From the NCBI GenBank assembly GCA_002917775.1, contig KZ627156.1:1038838-1102837 (forward strand): a stretch of 64,000 nucleotides of DNA, given 5' to 3'. This stretch comes from Glaciozyma antarctica PI12. Its lineage: Eukaryota; Basidiomycota; Microbotryomycetes; Kriegeriales; Camptobasidiaceae. Within the stretch, counting starts at the first letter, position 1; every line of letters starts with the position of its first letter. A program made the translations under genes and the position numbers. The notes under the pieces are model-generated. The model ran no database searches. It had not been told where the DNA came from and was given only the letters and a program-made list of their open reading frames with translations. Shown here in pieces: positions 10,997 through 21,739 of the stretch.

Positions 10997-11808
10997 GGCT
11001 TGTGGCGTGGGAAGGGAGGAGGGAGTGTAGGATTCGTGTAAACTGGTGTGTTGGCTTGAAGAGCGGGAGGGAGCTGACGAGTGCGTAGGCTTTGGGTGGG
11101 CAAGAGTTGGGCTGGTTCTGCTGGTCTGAGGGGTCGGGGGACTTCACTGAGGTTCGCTACGGGGAGTTCCTCTCGAGCTGGGTGCGAACGCTCGACCTTC
11201 TGGACGCCCAACTGCTGCTCATTCTACTCCTCGACGCTCTTCACTATCCTATGCGCATTAAGGTGCCTCACCAGCTCCAGCTACTCCTGGCTCAGGTTGC
11301 CACCGCGTGGAATGAGAGGTCGACAACGGCTGGCGAGCTTGATCGCGCCAGGGTCGTCTCTCCCTCTTTCCCGGCTTCTAACACCGAAGCCTCTCTTCGT
11401 TCTCCTACCTGCGCTTTCCGTTCTGGACGGGTTGGACACGCGCTGAGCTGCGGAGAAGCCGCTGCGACCCCACTCAAGGAGCTCGAGACGGACTCGCTTG
11501 GTTCCAGAGCGAGAGCGTTGCCACTATATCCATACCATCTCGCAGTTGACTTTGCTTAGCAGTAAATCCCGTTAGAAGAAGTAGAAGAAAGCGAAAGAGC
11601 GTTGTCGTCGTCGTCTGTCGTCGTCAGCAGCGAAAGCGCTCTCGCACTGAGCAAACGCTCCTCTTCCTCTCACCACCACCCCCCTCCCTCCTCTCCCTCC
11701 TCACCACACCCCTCCCCTCCCTTCCCCATCCTCCCCCTCCGTCGCCCCAACAGCCGTTCCGCCCCCCTCAACCTGCCCTCCCCACGCCCTCCCCTCCCTC
11801 CCACCACC
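10997..11808. other. Intergenic region upstream of VPS68
   Basis: About 810 bp. A 155-codon plus-strand frame (11092-11559) shows no domain, no conserved look and no introns in this intron-dense genome, so I do not call it a gene. The last 200 bp before VPS68 are a strong C/T-rich tract, usual for promoters or 5' UTRs here. Confidence 0.4.
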
Positions 11809-12619
11809 ATGTCCGTCCCCATGCGTACCCACGACCCTCGCCGCGTCTGCCTCATCAGCCTTCCTAAACTCTCTCTCGGTCCCCGAAAGCGCGAGTTCCT
11901 CGTCTACTTCTCCGGCGCCCTCGTACGCCCCCTCCCTCTCCCCACCTCCCCGTCTCCTTTCCGCACCACAGAGCCGTACTGACGCCCCACCCACAGTTCG
12001 CACTAGGCTGGTGGACCTTCCTCGACGCTACCATTCGCACGCCGTCCCACGCCGTCCCACTCCCCTCTCCAGGCCCTTTTGACCCCATCCCTATTCGCGT
12101 CTCTTTCGCCGACTGGACCCCCGGTCTCTGCTCCACCCTCGGCATGATTATAGTCAATTTGATTGATAAAACCCAGTTGGGGAACGACGGGGATGAGGGG
12201 ACTTGGGAGGGCAGTTGGGGGGGAGGAGTGGCGTGGAGAGCTAGGTTGTTCTTGTTCATGGGGTTTGCGTTGATGGCGGGGGGACTGGCGGGGAGTGTGG
12301 TGAGCTCGCTTTTATTTGGGATGGGGAGGGAGGGGCTGATGAGACGCAGACGGTGTTGGTGATCAAGTACGTTATCCCGAGCTATCCGGAGGCGTTTGGT
12401 ATCAATTGGGGTATCGCCAACGTTGTACAGAGTGGTGAGTGCTTCCGCTGGGAGAATGGGGAGTGAGAGCTGATGCGGTGGGCGCAGTGGCGATTATGAT
12501 GAGGTACGAGGAGCGGTGGAGCGGAGGAGTGCGAGCTGATCTCTCTTTCACGCAGTGCGATCGTGCTCTGGACGGCGCAGAACTCGGAGACGGACTACGA
12601 GTACAACCTCACGCTGTAG
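11809..12619 (+). CDS. VPS68: Vps68 / TMEM50 (UPF0220) family membrane protein
   Basis: Five exons; ATG at 11809, stop at 12617-12619. The spliced protein is about 190 residues with four membrane segments: FLVYFSGALFALGWWTFLDA, TPGLCSTLGMIIVNLI, ARLFLFMGFALMAGGLAGSV and NWGIANVVQSVAIMMSAIVL. The order and the loop with SFADW before helix 2 match the UPF0220/TMEM50 family. Yeast Vps68 acts in vacuolar sorting and ESCRT-dependent membrane scission, in complex with Vps55. The last two introns flank a tiny exon (VAIMM). The C-terminus is short and polar (QNSETDYEYNLTL). Confidence 0.85.
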
Positions 12620-12890
12620 TGGGAGCGCGCGAGGAGGTTGGAGGCTTGGAGGCGGTTGTTTGGGAATTCGAGGAGCGTTTCGAGGAGCTCGTCCGATGTA
12701 TGGAAGCTGCGCTGAGAGCGTTTGGATCGCGTACTGCTTGCTGGCGTTCGCTAAGCGAAGGAGCTTGATCTGCGTGCTCTTGCTGTCGGTCTGGAGAGTG
12801 CTTTCTTCGCGTTTGCGCGACTCGCTCGCTACTTCTCGCTCGGAGTGCGTCGCACGAGTCGGAAATGTGAGCTGAGCTGGCGAGCAGGTG

Positions 12891-13448
12891 ATGGAAAGGA
12901 CGAGCGAGGAGGGGGCGGTTAGGAGTTTCCAGACGATGCTTCTGTTGGTTAATAACGTCCTCCATCCTTCGAACGTTGCGAAGGCGCAGCAATATAGGCA
13001 GGTTCGGTTGAACAACCGCAGCGTCAAGGCCGACATCGTCGACGTCCCTAGTGCCTACGAACTCCTCGGTCCGTCCGTCCCCTCCCTACCGAAAGCGCGC
13101 TAACGAGTACGAGCAGTCGCCGCGGGCTTCCGCAAGACGGTCACCGATTTCGAAGAACACCTCATCTTCCCCTCCTCCTCCTCCTCCACCCAACTCTACA
13201 CCCTCCGCACCGCCTCCCACGTTCTCTACACCGCTCTCGCTCGCGCGACCGAAGCGCAGCGTGTTGAGCAGAGGATCAAGGAAGCGAGGAAGAAGGAGAA
13301 GGAGATGAGGAAGGTGATGGCGTTGTTGGAGATTGAGGAGGATAGGAGGAGGAGGGAGGAGAAGGAGGAGAAGAGGAGAAGGGGGAGGGAGGAGAGGAGA
13401 GCGGCGAATGAGAGGATGAGCGAGGGGTTGAGGGCGAGGGATTTCTGA
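12891..13448 (+). CDS. Small PUB-domain protein with a charged coiled coil
   Basis: Two exons (12891-13068, 13117-13448), 169 residues. Residues 10-75 look like a PUB/PUG domain: a helical start (SFQTMLLLVNNVLHPSNVAK), then YRQVRLNN, VPSAYELLVAAGF and FEEHLIFP. PUB domains bind the C-terminal tail of the AAA-ATPase Cdc48/p97. Residues 100-169 form a continuous Lys/Arg/Glu-rich helix. No PNGase, UBA or UBX domain is present, so this is a stand-alone PUB protein, perhaps a Cdc48 adaptor. An intron-like segment just before the ATG (donor near 12846, acceptor at 12887) may be a 5' UTR intron. Confidence 0.65.
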
Positions 13449-13813
13449 GAGCGTGTGTGGGCCTTGCTTGATTGTACAAGATCGAATGAGTGAAGAACGG
13501 TGAGCGAAAGAAGATGTGTGAGTAGAGAGTGGAAACCATCGGCAGGTGCAGAAGCAGGGAGAGCAGAGCGGCGTGCGAAGTAGCGAGATCAGCGAGAGCA
13601 GCGAGAGCAGTTTCGCACCCCTCAAACCAAAACAGTCCAGCTCCTCGCAACCCTCCAGCCCCATCGCAAACCTCCTCCTAATTCCTAATACGAGCTATTC
13701 CTCGCCATCTCCTTCAGTCTCATCTTCATAAACTCTTGAAACGGCGGCAGCTCCTCCGTACTCGCCTCCTCGCTTCCCTCCTCTCTCCTCTTCTGCGCTC
13801 CTCGCTCCACGCC

Positions 13814-14785
13814 TCACTCCACTCCATCACTCCCCATCTCATCTCTCATCTCCCAATCCCCCACTCCACCTCCCACTCCCCTCCCCAACTCCGACCCCCC
13901 TCTCAACACCTCCTGATTCCCCCCAACCGCCCCATCCTGCATCCCCACCCTCCCCACATCCCTATACCCCGACCTCGCAATCTCCCGCGCCGCCACCGCA
14001 TATTCAGAAGCCCACGGCGTCGTCTCCCTAACAGGCTGTGACGACCTCGCCGCATTATCCTGATCCCACTCGTCCCTCCCCCTCTTATCCACCTGCGCCT
14101 CTGACGAAACAGGAGAATCCTCGCGGCCCCAGAAGTGCCGAAGGACCATCTCGAGACGCTTAACCGCTTTCGTACGCCCCTCCTCCCCCTCTTTCCCCTC
14201 CTCGGCTCGCTCAAGCAATTTCCGTACCCCTTCCGGGAGGCCCCAAACATCGTCCGAATACCGGCCTTGCGAGAGGTAATCGGCGATAGATTCCGAGGGA
14301 GGAAGAGCGGCGAGGGAGGAGAGGTAGGTGCGGGAAGAGAGGTCTAGGGAGGAGAGGTCGGAGAGGAGAGTGGGGGAGGGAGAACGGCCCTTTCCCTTTG
14401 CGGAGGAGGGGAGAGGGTCGATGGGTACGCGAGAGGTCTGTTCGACTTTCCAGGGCGTCGACTGGTCCGAGAAGAGCGCGGCTTCCCAGTCCCCTTCTAG
14501 CTCGTCCGTCATAACTCCACTTCGCAGGAAAGCTTGTACGGCATCCCCGTCTGCGGCTTGTGAGCTCGGCTCGAACGAAGTGAGTGGTGCGAGGCGAGAG
14601 GAGGAAGCGGACGGAGCGGCGAAGCGCCCAAAGTCCTCGTCGGAGCCGCTGGCTTGGGGATGGGTGCGGAACGAGCAGTGCTGGGAGGAGGAGGAGCTGG
14701 AGGGGGCGTAGTCGCGGTGGGATTCGAAGGGCGTGCCGTGGGCGAAGGAGTGGAGAGCTGAGGGAAGGGGTTTCGAGGTGGCCAT
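13814..14785 (-). CDS. Unrecognised Ser-rich protein with a WxxxY motif (speculatively peroxin-related)
   Basis: ATG at 14785, preceded by what looks like a 5' UTR intron (gtaagc donor near 14848, acceptor just before 14800). The frame runs about 320 codons without introns. It has a Ser/Pro-rich N-terminal half with SDEDFGRFAAP, a Trp-centred helix (MTDELEGDWEAALF), a mid region SIADYLSQGRYSDDVWGLPE, and WASEY, which fits the W-x-x-x-F/Y motif by which Pex5/Pex20-type import receptors bind Pex14. No conserved N-terminal Cys is visible, so this link is weak. Beyond the stop at 13814 the same frame continues as ELPPFQEFMKMRLKEMARNS to a stop at 13685; a short 3' intron may join it. Confidence 0.5.
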   Translation of the reverse strand: MATSKPLPSALHSFAHGTPFESHRDYAPSSSSSSQHCSFRTHPQASGSDEDFGRFAAPSASSSRLAPLTSFEPSSQAADGDAVQAFLRSGVMTDELEGDWEAALFSDQSTPWKVEQTSRVPIDPLPSSAKGKGRSPSPTLLSDLSSLDLSSRTYLSSLAALPPSESIADYLSQGRYSDDVWGLPEGVRKLLERAEEGKEGEEGRTKAVKRLEMVLRHFWGREDSPVSSEAQVDKRGRDEWDQDNAARSSQPVRETTPWASEYAVAAREIARSGYRDVGRVGMQDGAVGGNQEVLRGGSELGRGVGGGVGDWEMRDEMGSDGVE

Positions 14786-15016
14786 TCGGTGCGGAGGAGC
14801 TGTAGAGGTCGTGTTAGTTGAGGTGCGCGCACGTTCGGTCGTGCTTACCAAGTGCTCTTGAAGGAGAACGGCGTCGAGTGGAGTGGGAGGAAGGAAACCG
14901 TAAAAGTCGCCCGCAAAGGAGAGACCGGCTGCTCCGGACTGCGCGTTGACTTCGCGCGGAGAGGCTATCTGCTCTTCCTTCTCCCCTTCACCGTTCAGAA
15001 CACGAAAAAGGCCACA

Positions 15017-16989
15017 AGTGAGTACCCAGCAGCAGCTCCTTTGGTGACCCAGCTCACCTCTCCCCTGCCACAGTGCCGCTCTCCGCTATCCCCGTCGCCT
15101 CCTCGCTGGACCAGGTCTACACGCCTTCCTCCCTGCTCTCCCAAGGCGCGCGCTGGGACGACCTGTTCAGAGCGTTTGAGAAGAGCTACGGCGCACCTGT
15201 CGAGCTTGTAGCTCGTGCACCTGGACGTGTCAACGTGATCGGAGAGTGCGTTCTCCTTCGAGCTCCTGCTCCCAAGCTCTTGATCTCTGACGATGTTGCG
15301 TTTGCGCGCTTCGGGCTTATAGGCACATCGACTACTGTGGCTTGTGAGTCTTTGTCCCATGCCTTTCCGATGCCGTTGGATCTTGGCGGGCAGCTACTGA
15401 CGACTCGAGTAGCTCGGTACTTCCCAGCGCCATCGAACGCGACGTTCTGATCGCTTTCACGACCTCCCCTCCCTCCTCTGCCAACCTCGATCCTCCCACC
15501 AAGGTCGGCAACACCGTTTTCCACCTCCAGAACCTCGACCCCAAGTACACGCCCATCTCGTTCGAGGTCGACCTTCGCAGCTCGGGAGGGGAGCTCTCAG
15601 TCCCCAAGGTCCATCACTGGAGCTCGTACTTTATCGCAGGAACCAAGGTGTGCCTTTCCTGTGCATAGTGAGGGCGTAGCTAACCCCAGAGGTGACCACA
15701 GGGAATCCTATCGCACCTCGCTACCCACCCTGCGACCTCTTCTGCGCCTACCCCGCCCGCCCACGTCCTCGTCCTCTTCACCGGCTCCGTCCCTCCCGGC
15801 TCGGGACTCTCCTCCTCCTCCGCCATGACGACCGCGTCCGCCATCGCCGTCCTCCAAATCACCGGACGCCACGACGGACCCTCCCTGATCGCCCGTCGCG
15901 AACTCACCAACGTCGCTATCGAATCCGAACGACTCGTCGGTGTCAACTCAGGTGGAATGGACCAGAGCGCCTCAGTCTTCTCCGAACCAGGTCACCTCCT
16001 TCACGTCTCTTTCGTCCCCCTCCTCTCCGCCACTCCCCTCCCCCTCCCTTCCACCACTCCCCCCGTCTCCTTCGTCATCGCCAACACCCTCATCACTTCC
16101 GACAAGCACGTCACCGCCAAATTCTGCTACAATCTCCGCGTCGTAGAGACCCTCCTCGGCGCCAGGCTCCTCAGCCAACACCTCGGTATCCCCCTGCCGG
16201 AGGGGAAGAACCAGACGTACAAATCTCTGATGGATACATACTTCCTTTCGAGACCTTCTAAGACGGCAGACGCGACGGCAAAGAACGCTTTTTGAGCTCA
16301 AGACGATGCTGGCGTTGGCGCGAGCTCGCGCTCGCGGGACCGGGGAGGGACGAGGGGGAGACGTGGGAGGAGGTGTTTGAGCGATTGGGGGAGAAAGAGG
16401 AGGTGGTGATGAAGGCTGTGGTGGGGGAGAGCGAGGTCGAGCCGCCGAATGGGAAGCTTAAGATCTGGACTCGAGCGCGTCACGTCGTTCGTCCCCTCCC
16501 CACTCCCCCCTTCGCACTCGCTGATGAGATTTGCAGTTCTCTGAAGCCTTGAGGGTGTATCAATTCCGTGATCTGCTCGAATCGGCTTCGAAGGACGGCA
16601 CGGCGGACGAGCGAACGTCGGAACGCCTGTTGAAGCAGATGGGAGACCTCATGAACGAGAGCCAGAAGAGCTGCAGGGAGGACTACGAGTGCTCCTGTCC
16701 CGAAATCGACGAGATTGTTTCCCTCGCCCGAGCGAACGGAGCTCTGGGAAGTCGGTTGACGGGTACGTTTCTCTTTTTTCGTGCGAGGGACGAGGGCTGA
16801 TGAGGCGTAGGGGCTGGATGGGGAGGAGCGACGGTCTCGTTTTTGCCTGAGCCTTTGGTGAAGACGTTCATCGAGGCGCTGCGGGAGGGGTACTACAAGA
16901 AGCGGTTCCCGGAGTTGACAAGCGAGGAGCTGGACGACGTGTGCTTTGCGACGAAGCCGGAGCGAGGCGCGTTGCTTTTCAGGGCTTGA
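15017..16989 (+). CDS. GAL1: Galactokinase (GHMP kinase family); start codon split by an intron
   Basis: The start is A at 15017 plus TG at 15074-15075, giving MPLSAIPVASSLDQVYTPSS. Motifs in order: galactokinase signature [20 protein letters not shown] (two introns inside), GHMP ATP loop PPGSGLSSSSAMTTASAIAV, the catalytic-base region NVAIESERLVGVNSGGMDQS, KFCYNLRVVETLLGARLL, and the C-terminal GAGWGGATVSFLP. It phosphorylates galactose in the Leloir pathway. Between 16286 and 16325 the frame breaks: the upstream frame ends at KNAF-stop, while the conserved downstream part (TWEEVFERLGEKEEVV) is in another frame; the segment between reads ELKTMLALAR in the third frame, so two small indels in a T-run and a CG-rich stretch are likely. 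No intron explains it. Last exons use gtcgtt and gtacgt donors. Confidence 0.85.
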
Positions 16990-17366
16990 GGAGGGAGGGA
17001 GGAATCGAAAGTTGGATCAGCGGTAGTTCGCATCGAGAGTGGTCTGCGAGAGGAGAGGTTCGACTTGCGACGTTCGCGCACCGAGGTCGAAGCTGCTCGC
17101 TCTGCTTTCTCTCCGCACGATCTCTCGTGTTTGTCACCAGCGAAGAGTTCTCGGAAAGGCGCGTTTTGTGTTCACAGAAAGAAGTATCTCCAGGCGCACG
17201 ATCTGGGGGTATGCAGGAGGGAAAGGGGGAGCTGAGTCGAAGGCAAAGTCTAAAAACGTATCAAATGAGGGAGGGGAGTCGCGACGAATCTAGATGAGTC
17301 GAGAGGGGAACTAAGGGAGAGCAAGTGGAAGCGCCAGATATACGCACAGCGGGAAGAGAAAAACAA
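16990..17366. other. Convergent 3' intergenic region, GAL1 / glycogenin
   Basis: 377 bp between two convergent stops; it holds both 3' UTRs. No coding signal recognised. Confidence 0.4.
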
Positions 17367-19653
17367 CTAGAAGTAGAACGCCCCCGCTGACCCTCCTCCT
17401 CCATGCACGCCCGCCTGTCCCTCCGACTCCATATTCTCGACGAACCGCTGCAGCGCCGCCAGTCCTTGCTTCTTGACGACTCCCGTATCCGTCGCAGCCG
17501 AAAAGACGCGCGTAGCCCTAACGACTGGCGGACCGTTGCCTGTCCCTGTTCCAGAGGCTGAGAGCCTCGCGGCGGTCGAGTTGCGAATCGCTTGTTGGCC
17601 TAGAAGGCGCGGGGAGGTCGTCGGGAGGGTGGGGAGAGGGGCGGAGGTGTTGATGCGAGGAGGTCCTCTGAACTGGTGGTGCGGGTCCGAGCTGCCGGAT
17701 GGTGGGGAGGTTCGAGTGGCGCGAGGAGAGGTAGGGACGTTTCTCGAGTCCTTGCGCGTCCTCGTCGGGCTTGTACTCCCGCTCTCGCCGGTCGAGGACT
17801 TGGTGCCGCGCGGTCCGTTGGCCTTGAACAGGATCGGAAACTGGTTCGTGTCCTCCGTGTCGGAGCTCGTTGTCTCGTCCTCCTCCTCGTCGTCCCCATC
17901 CCGGCTGCTCGCGTCCCCGCGAGGCTGGTAAGGCTTCATCTCGACGAGCGAGCTCGTTCGTCCGCCCATCGAATCTCCGTCCGAAGCGGTGGGGAGCATC
18001 GACGTGCGAGATCGTTGGCGCGAGAGCGACTTGGCGTAGCGATCGATACCGGGGATCGAATCCCAGGCGTTGGTGAAGAGGGGTGCGCCGGAGAGGGTGG
18101 GGAATTGGGCGGTGGGGACGGCGGCGAAGGAGTAATGCATCGAGGGGAGAGCGGGGGGAGGTTCGTCGGGAGGGAACTGGCGAGAGGGGGCGGGCTTGAC
18201 AACGGCGGCTTGCTCCCAGGGGAAGACGGGCTTAAGGGCGGCGGGGTTGGGAGCGGTGTGCATGACGTCCTTGTACCAGTCGTGCGTCGAGGCGGGGACG
18301 TTCGGGAACGAAGACGACGATTCGAAGCGGACCTTCTGTTTCGACTTGGAGGGATCGTCCCAGATGTTGTCGTACTTGGAGGTGATGGCTTCGCGCATTT
18401 GAAGTTCGCCAGTTCGCTGCGCAGAGAGAGTAAGGACTCAGAGCAGTCGAAAGTAGAGCGGAGGAGACTCACGGGAGGAGAGGAGCGAGAGGGATCCCAA
18501 GTGACGAGGTTGGGCGAGTCGGAGCGTTTGAGGATGGAGATGGGATGAGTGGCAGGAGTGGGGATGGGGGTCGGGATAGGAAGAGATGCGGCGAGCTTGC
18601 GAGGGGAGAGGTCGATATAGCTCGACTTGAACGAGGCAGGCGGGTTGACGATGCGGCTTGCGACATCGAGCGTGAGGCCCATGCCAAAGTGTCGCTCGTA
18701 GACGTCGTACCACTTGCCGACCAGCCCGTAGTAGTCGCTTTCTGCGGCGTTCGGAGCGTGCACGGCGCGACTGCCTCGACTCCAAGGCTTGTCCCGACCG
18801 ATAAAGTGCAGCACCGAGACGTCGTCGCCGTGTCGCCGATATGCCGGAGCGTAGCTGCAGAACGGGACCTCGTCAGCTAACGTGCCCTTCCTTCTCCCCA
18901 ATCACGCGGGAACGAAGAGCGCGACTCACGTGTAGTAGGCCGACGGCGTCACGTTGTAGGTGAAGCTCAGACGGTTCCAGCTTGAGAAGTAGTCGTTCAA
19001 AAGTCCCTGGTCTCCACCATCCCATGAGCCTCGCTCCGCCATCATTTCCACAAGTCCGTCGAACGTCTCCTCGCTCGGCGTAGCGACCATGAAGCCCGAG
19101 TTGAAAGCGTCTGGCCAGCCGCTATCCGGAGCTGCGGAGAAGGCGTGCGAGGTGTCAAAGAGGTGGGAAAGGGGGCGTAGGACGAGGGTGTCGGCGTCGA
19201 GGAAGATGACCTTGGAGTACTGGGTGAGGCGGAAGAGGTGGAGCTTGGTGAGAGAGGCGGCCAAGTCACGACGGCCTGGGCAGAAGGGAAACAGCGAGGT
19301 TAGCTTCCCGTTCGTTCTGCCTGCTGGAACAGCACTCTAGCGGCCATCCGCATGCTCTCATAGCTTGCACAGTGCCCCAAGGAACCTCACGTACCTAATA
19401 GATCGAGCTCCTTCCAACTCTCCGTGGTAATCTCCTGCACTCCGACCACCCGATCGAACGTCTTCTCGAGCGCCTTGAGGGTCGAATGGCCGACGGTAGC
19501 GGGGGTGACGAGGCAGACTGTCTCGAAAGACCGTTCTGGGTGACTGCCTTCGACGTCGAGAAGGGAGTTGACGGCGACGAGAGCTCCAGGGAGATATGCA
19601 TCCGACGTCAGCAGCGTCACAAAGGCGCGATGAGTCCTTGTCCTTGATGCCAT
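17367..19653 (-). CDS. GLG1: Glycogenin (glycogen-initiating glucosyltransferase)
   Basis: ATG at 19653, stop at 17367, about 660 residues in five or so exons. The GT8 domain (residues 1-260) begins RAFVTLLTSDAYLPGALVAV, has the metal-binding DxD in VIFLDADTLVLRPLSHLFD, then PDAFNSGFMVATPS, DQGLLNDYFSSWNRL and VLHFIGRDKPW. A Ser/Pro-rich linker follows, and then KYDNIWDDPSK and PVFPWE, resembling the C-terminal region of fungal glycogenins that recruits glycogen synthase. The enzyme self-glucosylates on Tyr and primes glycogen. The C-terminal half is low-complexity and ends ...GGGSAGAFYF. The long upstream gap suggests a sizeable promoter. Confidence 0.9.
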
Positions 19654-20615
19654 GGTGTCGAGAAGGAGGGAGGCGAGGCGTATATTGTGATCTGAAAGAC
19701 AGAGTAAACGAGGAATCAGTCGCTGTGTAAGGAAGGACCAGACTGAGGCGACGAAGGAAGCGGAAGCGGGTCGGTGCTCTCTCCCGTGCTAAGCACTTAC
19801 CTCGGCTTCCGTTCTGCGCTCCCCTTGGTCGTCTCACCAGTACACCACCGACGGAAAGAGGAGTTTTCGAGTTTTCGAGTTGAGACGGAGTGTTGGGGGA
19901 GACGAGAGCCAACTCGATGCAAATCAATCTCTGAGGTTGACCGAAAAACGCGTGGGCGCGCACTCGACTTCCTCTCTCTCGCTCTGCCTCTGCTCCTGAA
20001 CCACTGCTTGCACCCACAGCGAAGCCACGTACTAGGCGCTGCACCCTCTGCGTCCCTCCAACACTGGAGTCGCGTGCCTTTTCATCGCGCCCGCCGCAGC
20101 ATCCCCCCACCTTCCCCCAACGCGAAGGTGATTGAATTGGCCTAGTGGGGAGCTCGGTGGCGATGATCTTTTCGGCACCTTCCTTCCCAGGCGAGCGCCT
20201 TGCTCTGCCTTGCTCTGCCTTGCTCCTCTCCTCCATTGGTCTCTCCAGGTTTGCTCTCCTGCCGCCCACTCTCTCCCCCAATAGCTTCTCTCCCTCCTCG
20301 CTCCTCCACCCCACTGCAAGTGCGCGATCTCTACGCACATCGATAAATCCAGCTCCTTTTGTGTGGCTCCAGACAGCAACGCGTGGCCAGGCGCGGCCCC
20401 ATCCTCCTCGTTGACCATCGATGAGCTCCCCAGACACAGTGACACTACAGCGGCCAAGCCAGCTCCGGAGCGGGGCCGCGTTTCCTGCTGGAATCCTGTT
20501 CCCGCGTTCTTAGCGTGCGAGGGCCTCTTCGAATGTCCCTTTGTTCTGCTCGCTGTACGTACCTTCCTGCGCTTCCTCTCCGCACGCCTCTCCTCGCACT
20601 CACAGCTGCTTCGCA
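19654..20615. promoter_or_regulatory. Long divergent intergenic region, glycogenin / orphan gene
   Basis: About 960 bp between two divergent starts. It holds short tandem repeats: gttttcga units near 19863-19885 and three copies of gccttgctct near 20209-20235. Long frames on the minus strand here are uninterrupted only because the DNA is C/T-rich on one strand; I see no gene. Confidence 0.45.
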
Positions 20616-21311
20616 ATGCTGCGCCGCACCACCTTCGATCTTTCGAGGGCCGCCACTGCTCCCTCCATCACGCGGTTGCCTACGCCGTTCTTCAGCCTCA
20701 CGTCCGTGCGCACCGCCAGCACCTCCTCTCTCCCTCCACCAGTCCGTCCTCGCATTCTTCCCGCCTACGACGACGATGCGGTCCGAATTGATCTCTGCTA
20801 CGGACCGATGTGCGATCCAGAGTACATCCTCAAGCACCTCACAGGCGTTCGTACCCGTTCCTCCTCCTTTCCTCCTCTCCGGCCACCGAGCTGACGCTCT
20901 CTGCAGGGCAAGAAGATCAAGGACATCGTTATCCCAGGCCTAATCGACCACCTCGTCGTCCACATCACGCAGTACCTCACGAACCCAGCAAAGTTCTACC
21001 TCTGGCCCGCGTCCTCCGAGAAAGGATTCACGCGCGGTGAGATCATCCGTGGCGTCTGCAAGATGTACGCGACGGTGTACCTAGAGGAGCAGGAGAGTAT
21101 GCTGGGGGTGGAAGTACCGCGGATATCGCTCAACAGAGGGTTTACGTCGGGGAAGGTACGCGGGGGCTTCGCAAGCGGAGTCCGAGAGATGCTGACTCTT
21201 TGCGTTCTCGTGCAGTATGGGATCTGGGGCCACGATATCGGCGATTTACAACTTCACACTGGTCACTACGTTGCGAGTACGAGGGAGCTTGGAGTCAGCA
21301 TGGATTCTTAG
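20616..21311 (+). CDS. Hypothetical protein with a mitochondrial-type presequence
   Basis: Three exons, about 180 residues. Residues 1-38 are Arg/Ser/Thr-rich without acids (MLRRTTFDLSRAATAPS, then FFSLTSVRTASTSS), like a mitochondrial targeting peptide. The rest has DPEYILKHLTG, IPGLIDHLVVHITQYLTNP, KGFTRGEIIRGVCKMYATVY and a final exon starting YGIWGHDIGDLQLHTGH. It reads like a small conserved helical domain, but I cannot name the family. The first intron has a gttcgt donor that keeps the frame (TG|GKKIKD). It diverges from glycogenin. Confidence 0.65.
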
Positions 21312-21739
21312 GAGGGGAGCTTCGGGCGTGGAATCTGGCGGTCTTTTTCCGAGCTTTGCGCTGCTTGAGCCGTTCTTCCTAGTGCTTACAAGTGCATGCG
21401 GTGCATTCAAATGATAGGATCCTAGAAGGAGGAAAAGAAAGCACTCCAAGTCAACTCCGTCAAACGTCAAAGCTCAAAGTGCGTCAGGCGAACCATCGCT
21501 TGCTCTCCTCCTCAACAGCTCCTCTGTCAGCGAGAGACGCCTCCTTCGACTTTTGCAGAGCTCAGCAGCCGCCCCTTCTCGCCTTCCGCTCCCTGAGTCT
21601 CCCCTCCCCGACCTCACCGCCCCGCCAGTCGTACGCACCGCCCGGCACACCCCTTCCCCTTCGATCCTCGAGAACACCTCAACTCTAGCGCGACGCCTCC
21701 AGCGGGACCCAGCGGGACGAGCCTCGCACCAGCAGCAGG
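21312..21739. other. Intergenic region upstream of the SRF1-like gene
   Basis: About 430 bp between two same-direction genes. It presumably carries the 3' UTR of the orphan gene and the promoter of the SRF1-like gene. No other feature seen. Confidence 0.4.

Noticed and set aside
11092-11559. 155-codon plus-strand frame between SF3B6 and VPS68
   Set aside because: No recognisable domain and no supporting splice signals; probably chance.
20137-20160. TGGCCTAGTGGGG resembles a tRNA A box
   Set aside because: No GTTCRAnnC B box at tRNA distance downstream and no cloverleaf can be drawn.
19358-20437. Long open frame (359 codons) on the minus strand over the glycogenin start and upstream gap
   Set aside because: It crosses real glycogenin introns in the wrong frame and has Arg/Gly-biased shadow composition.
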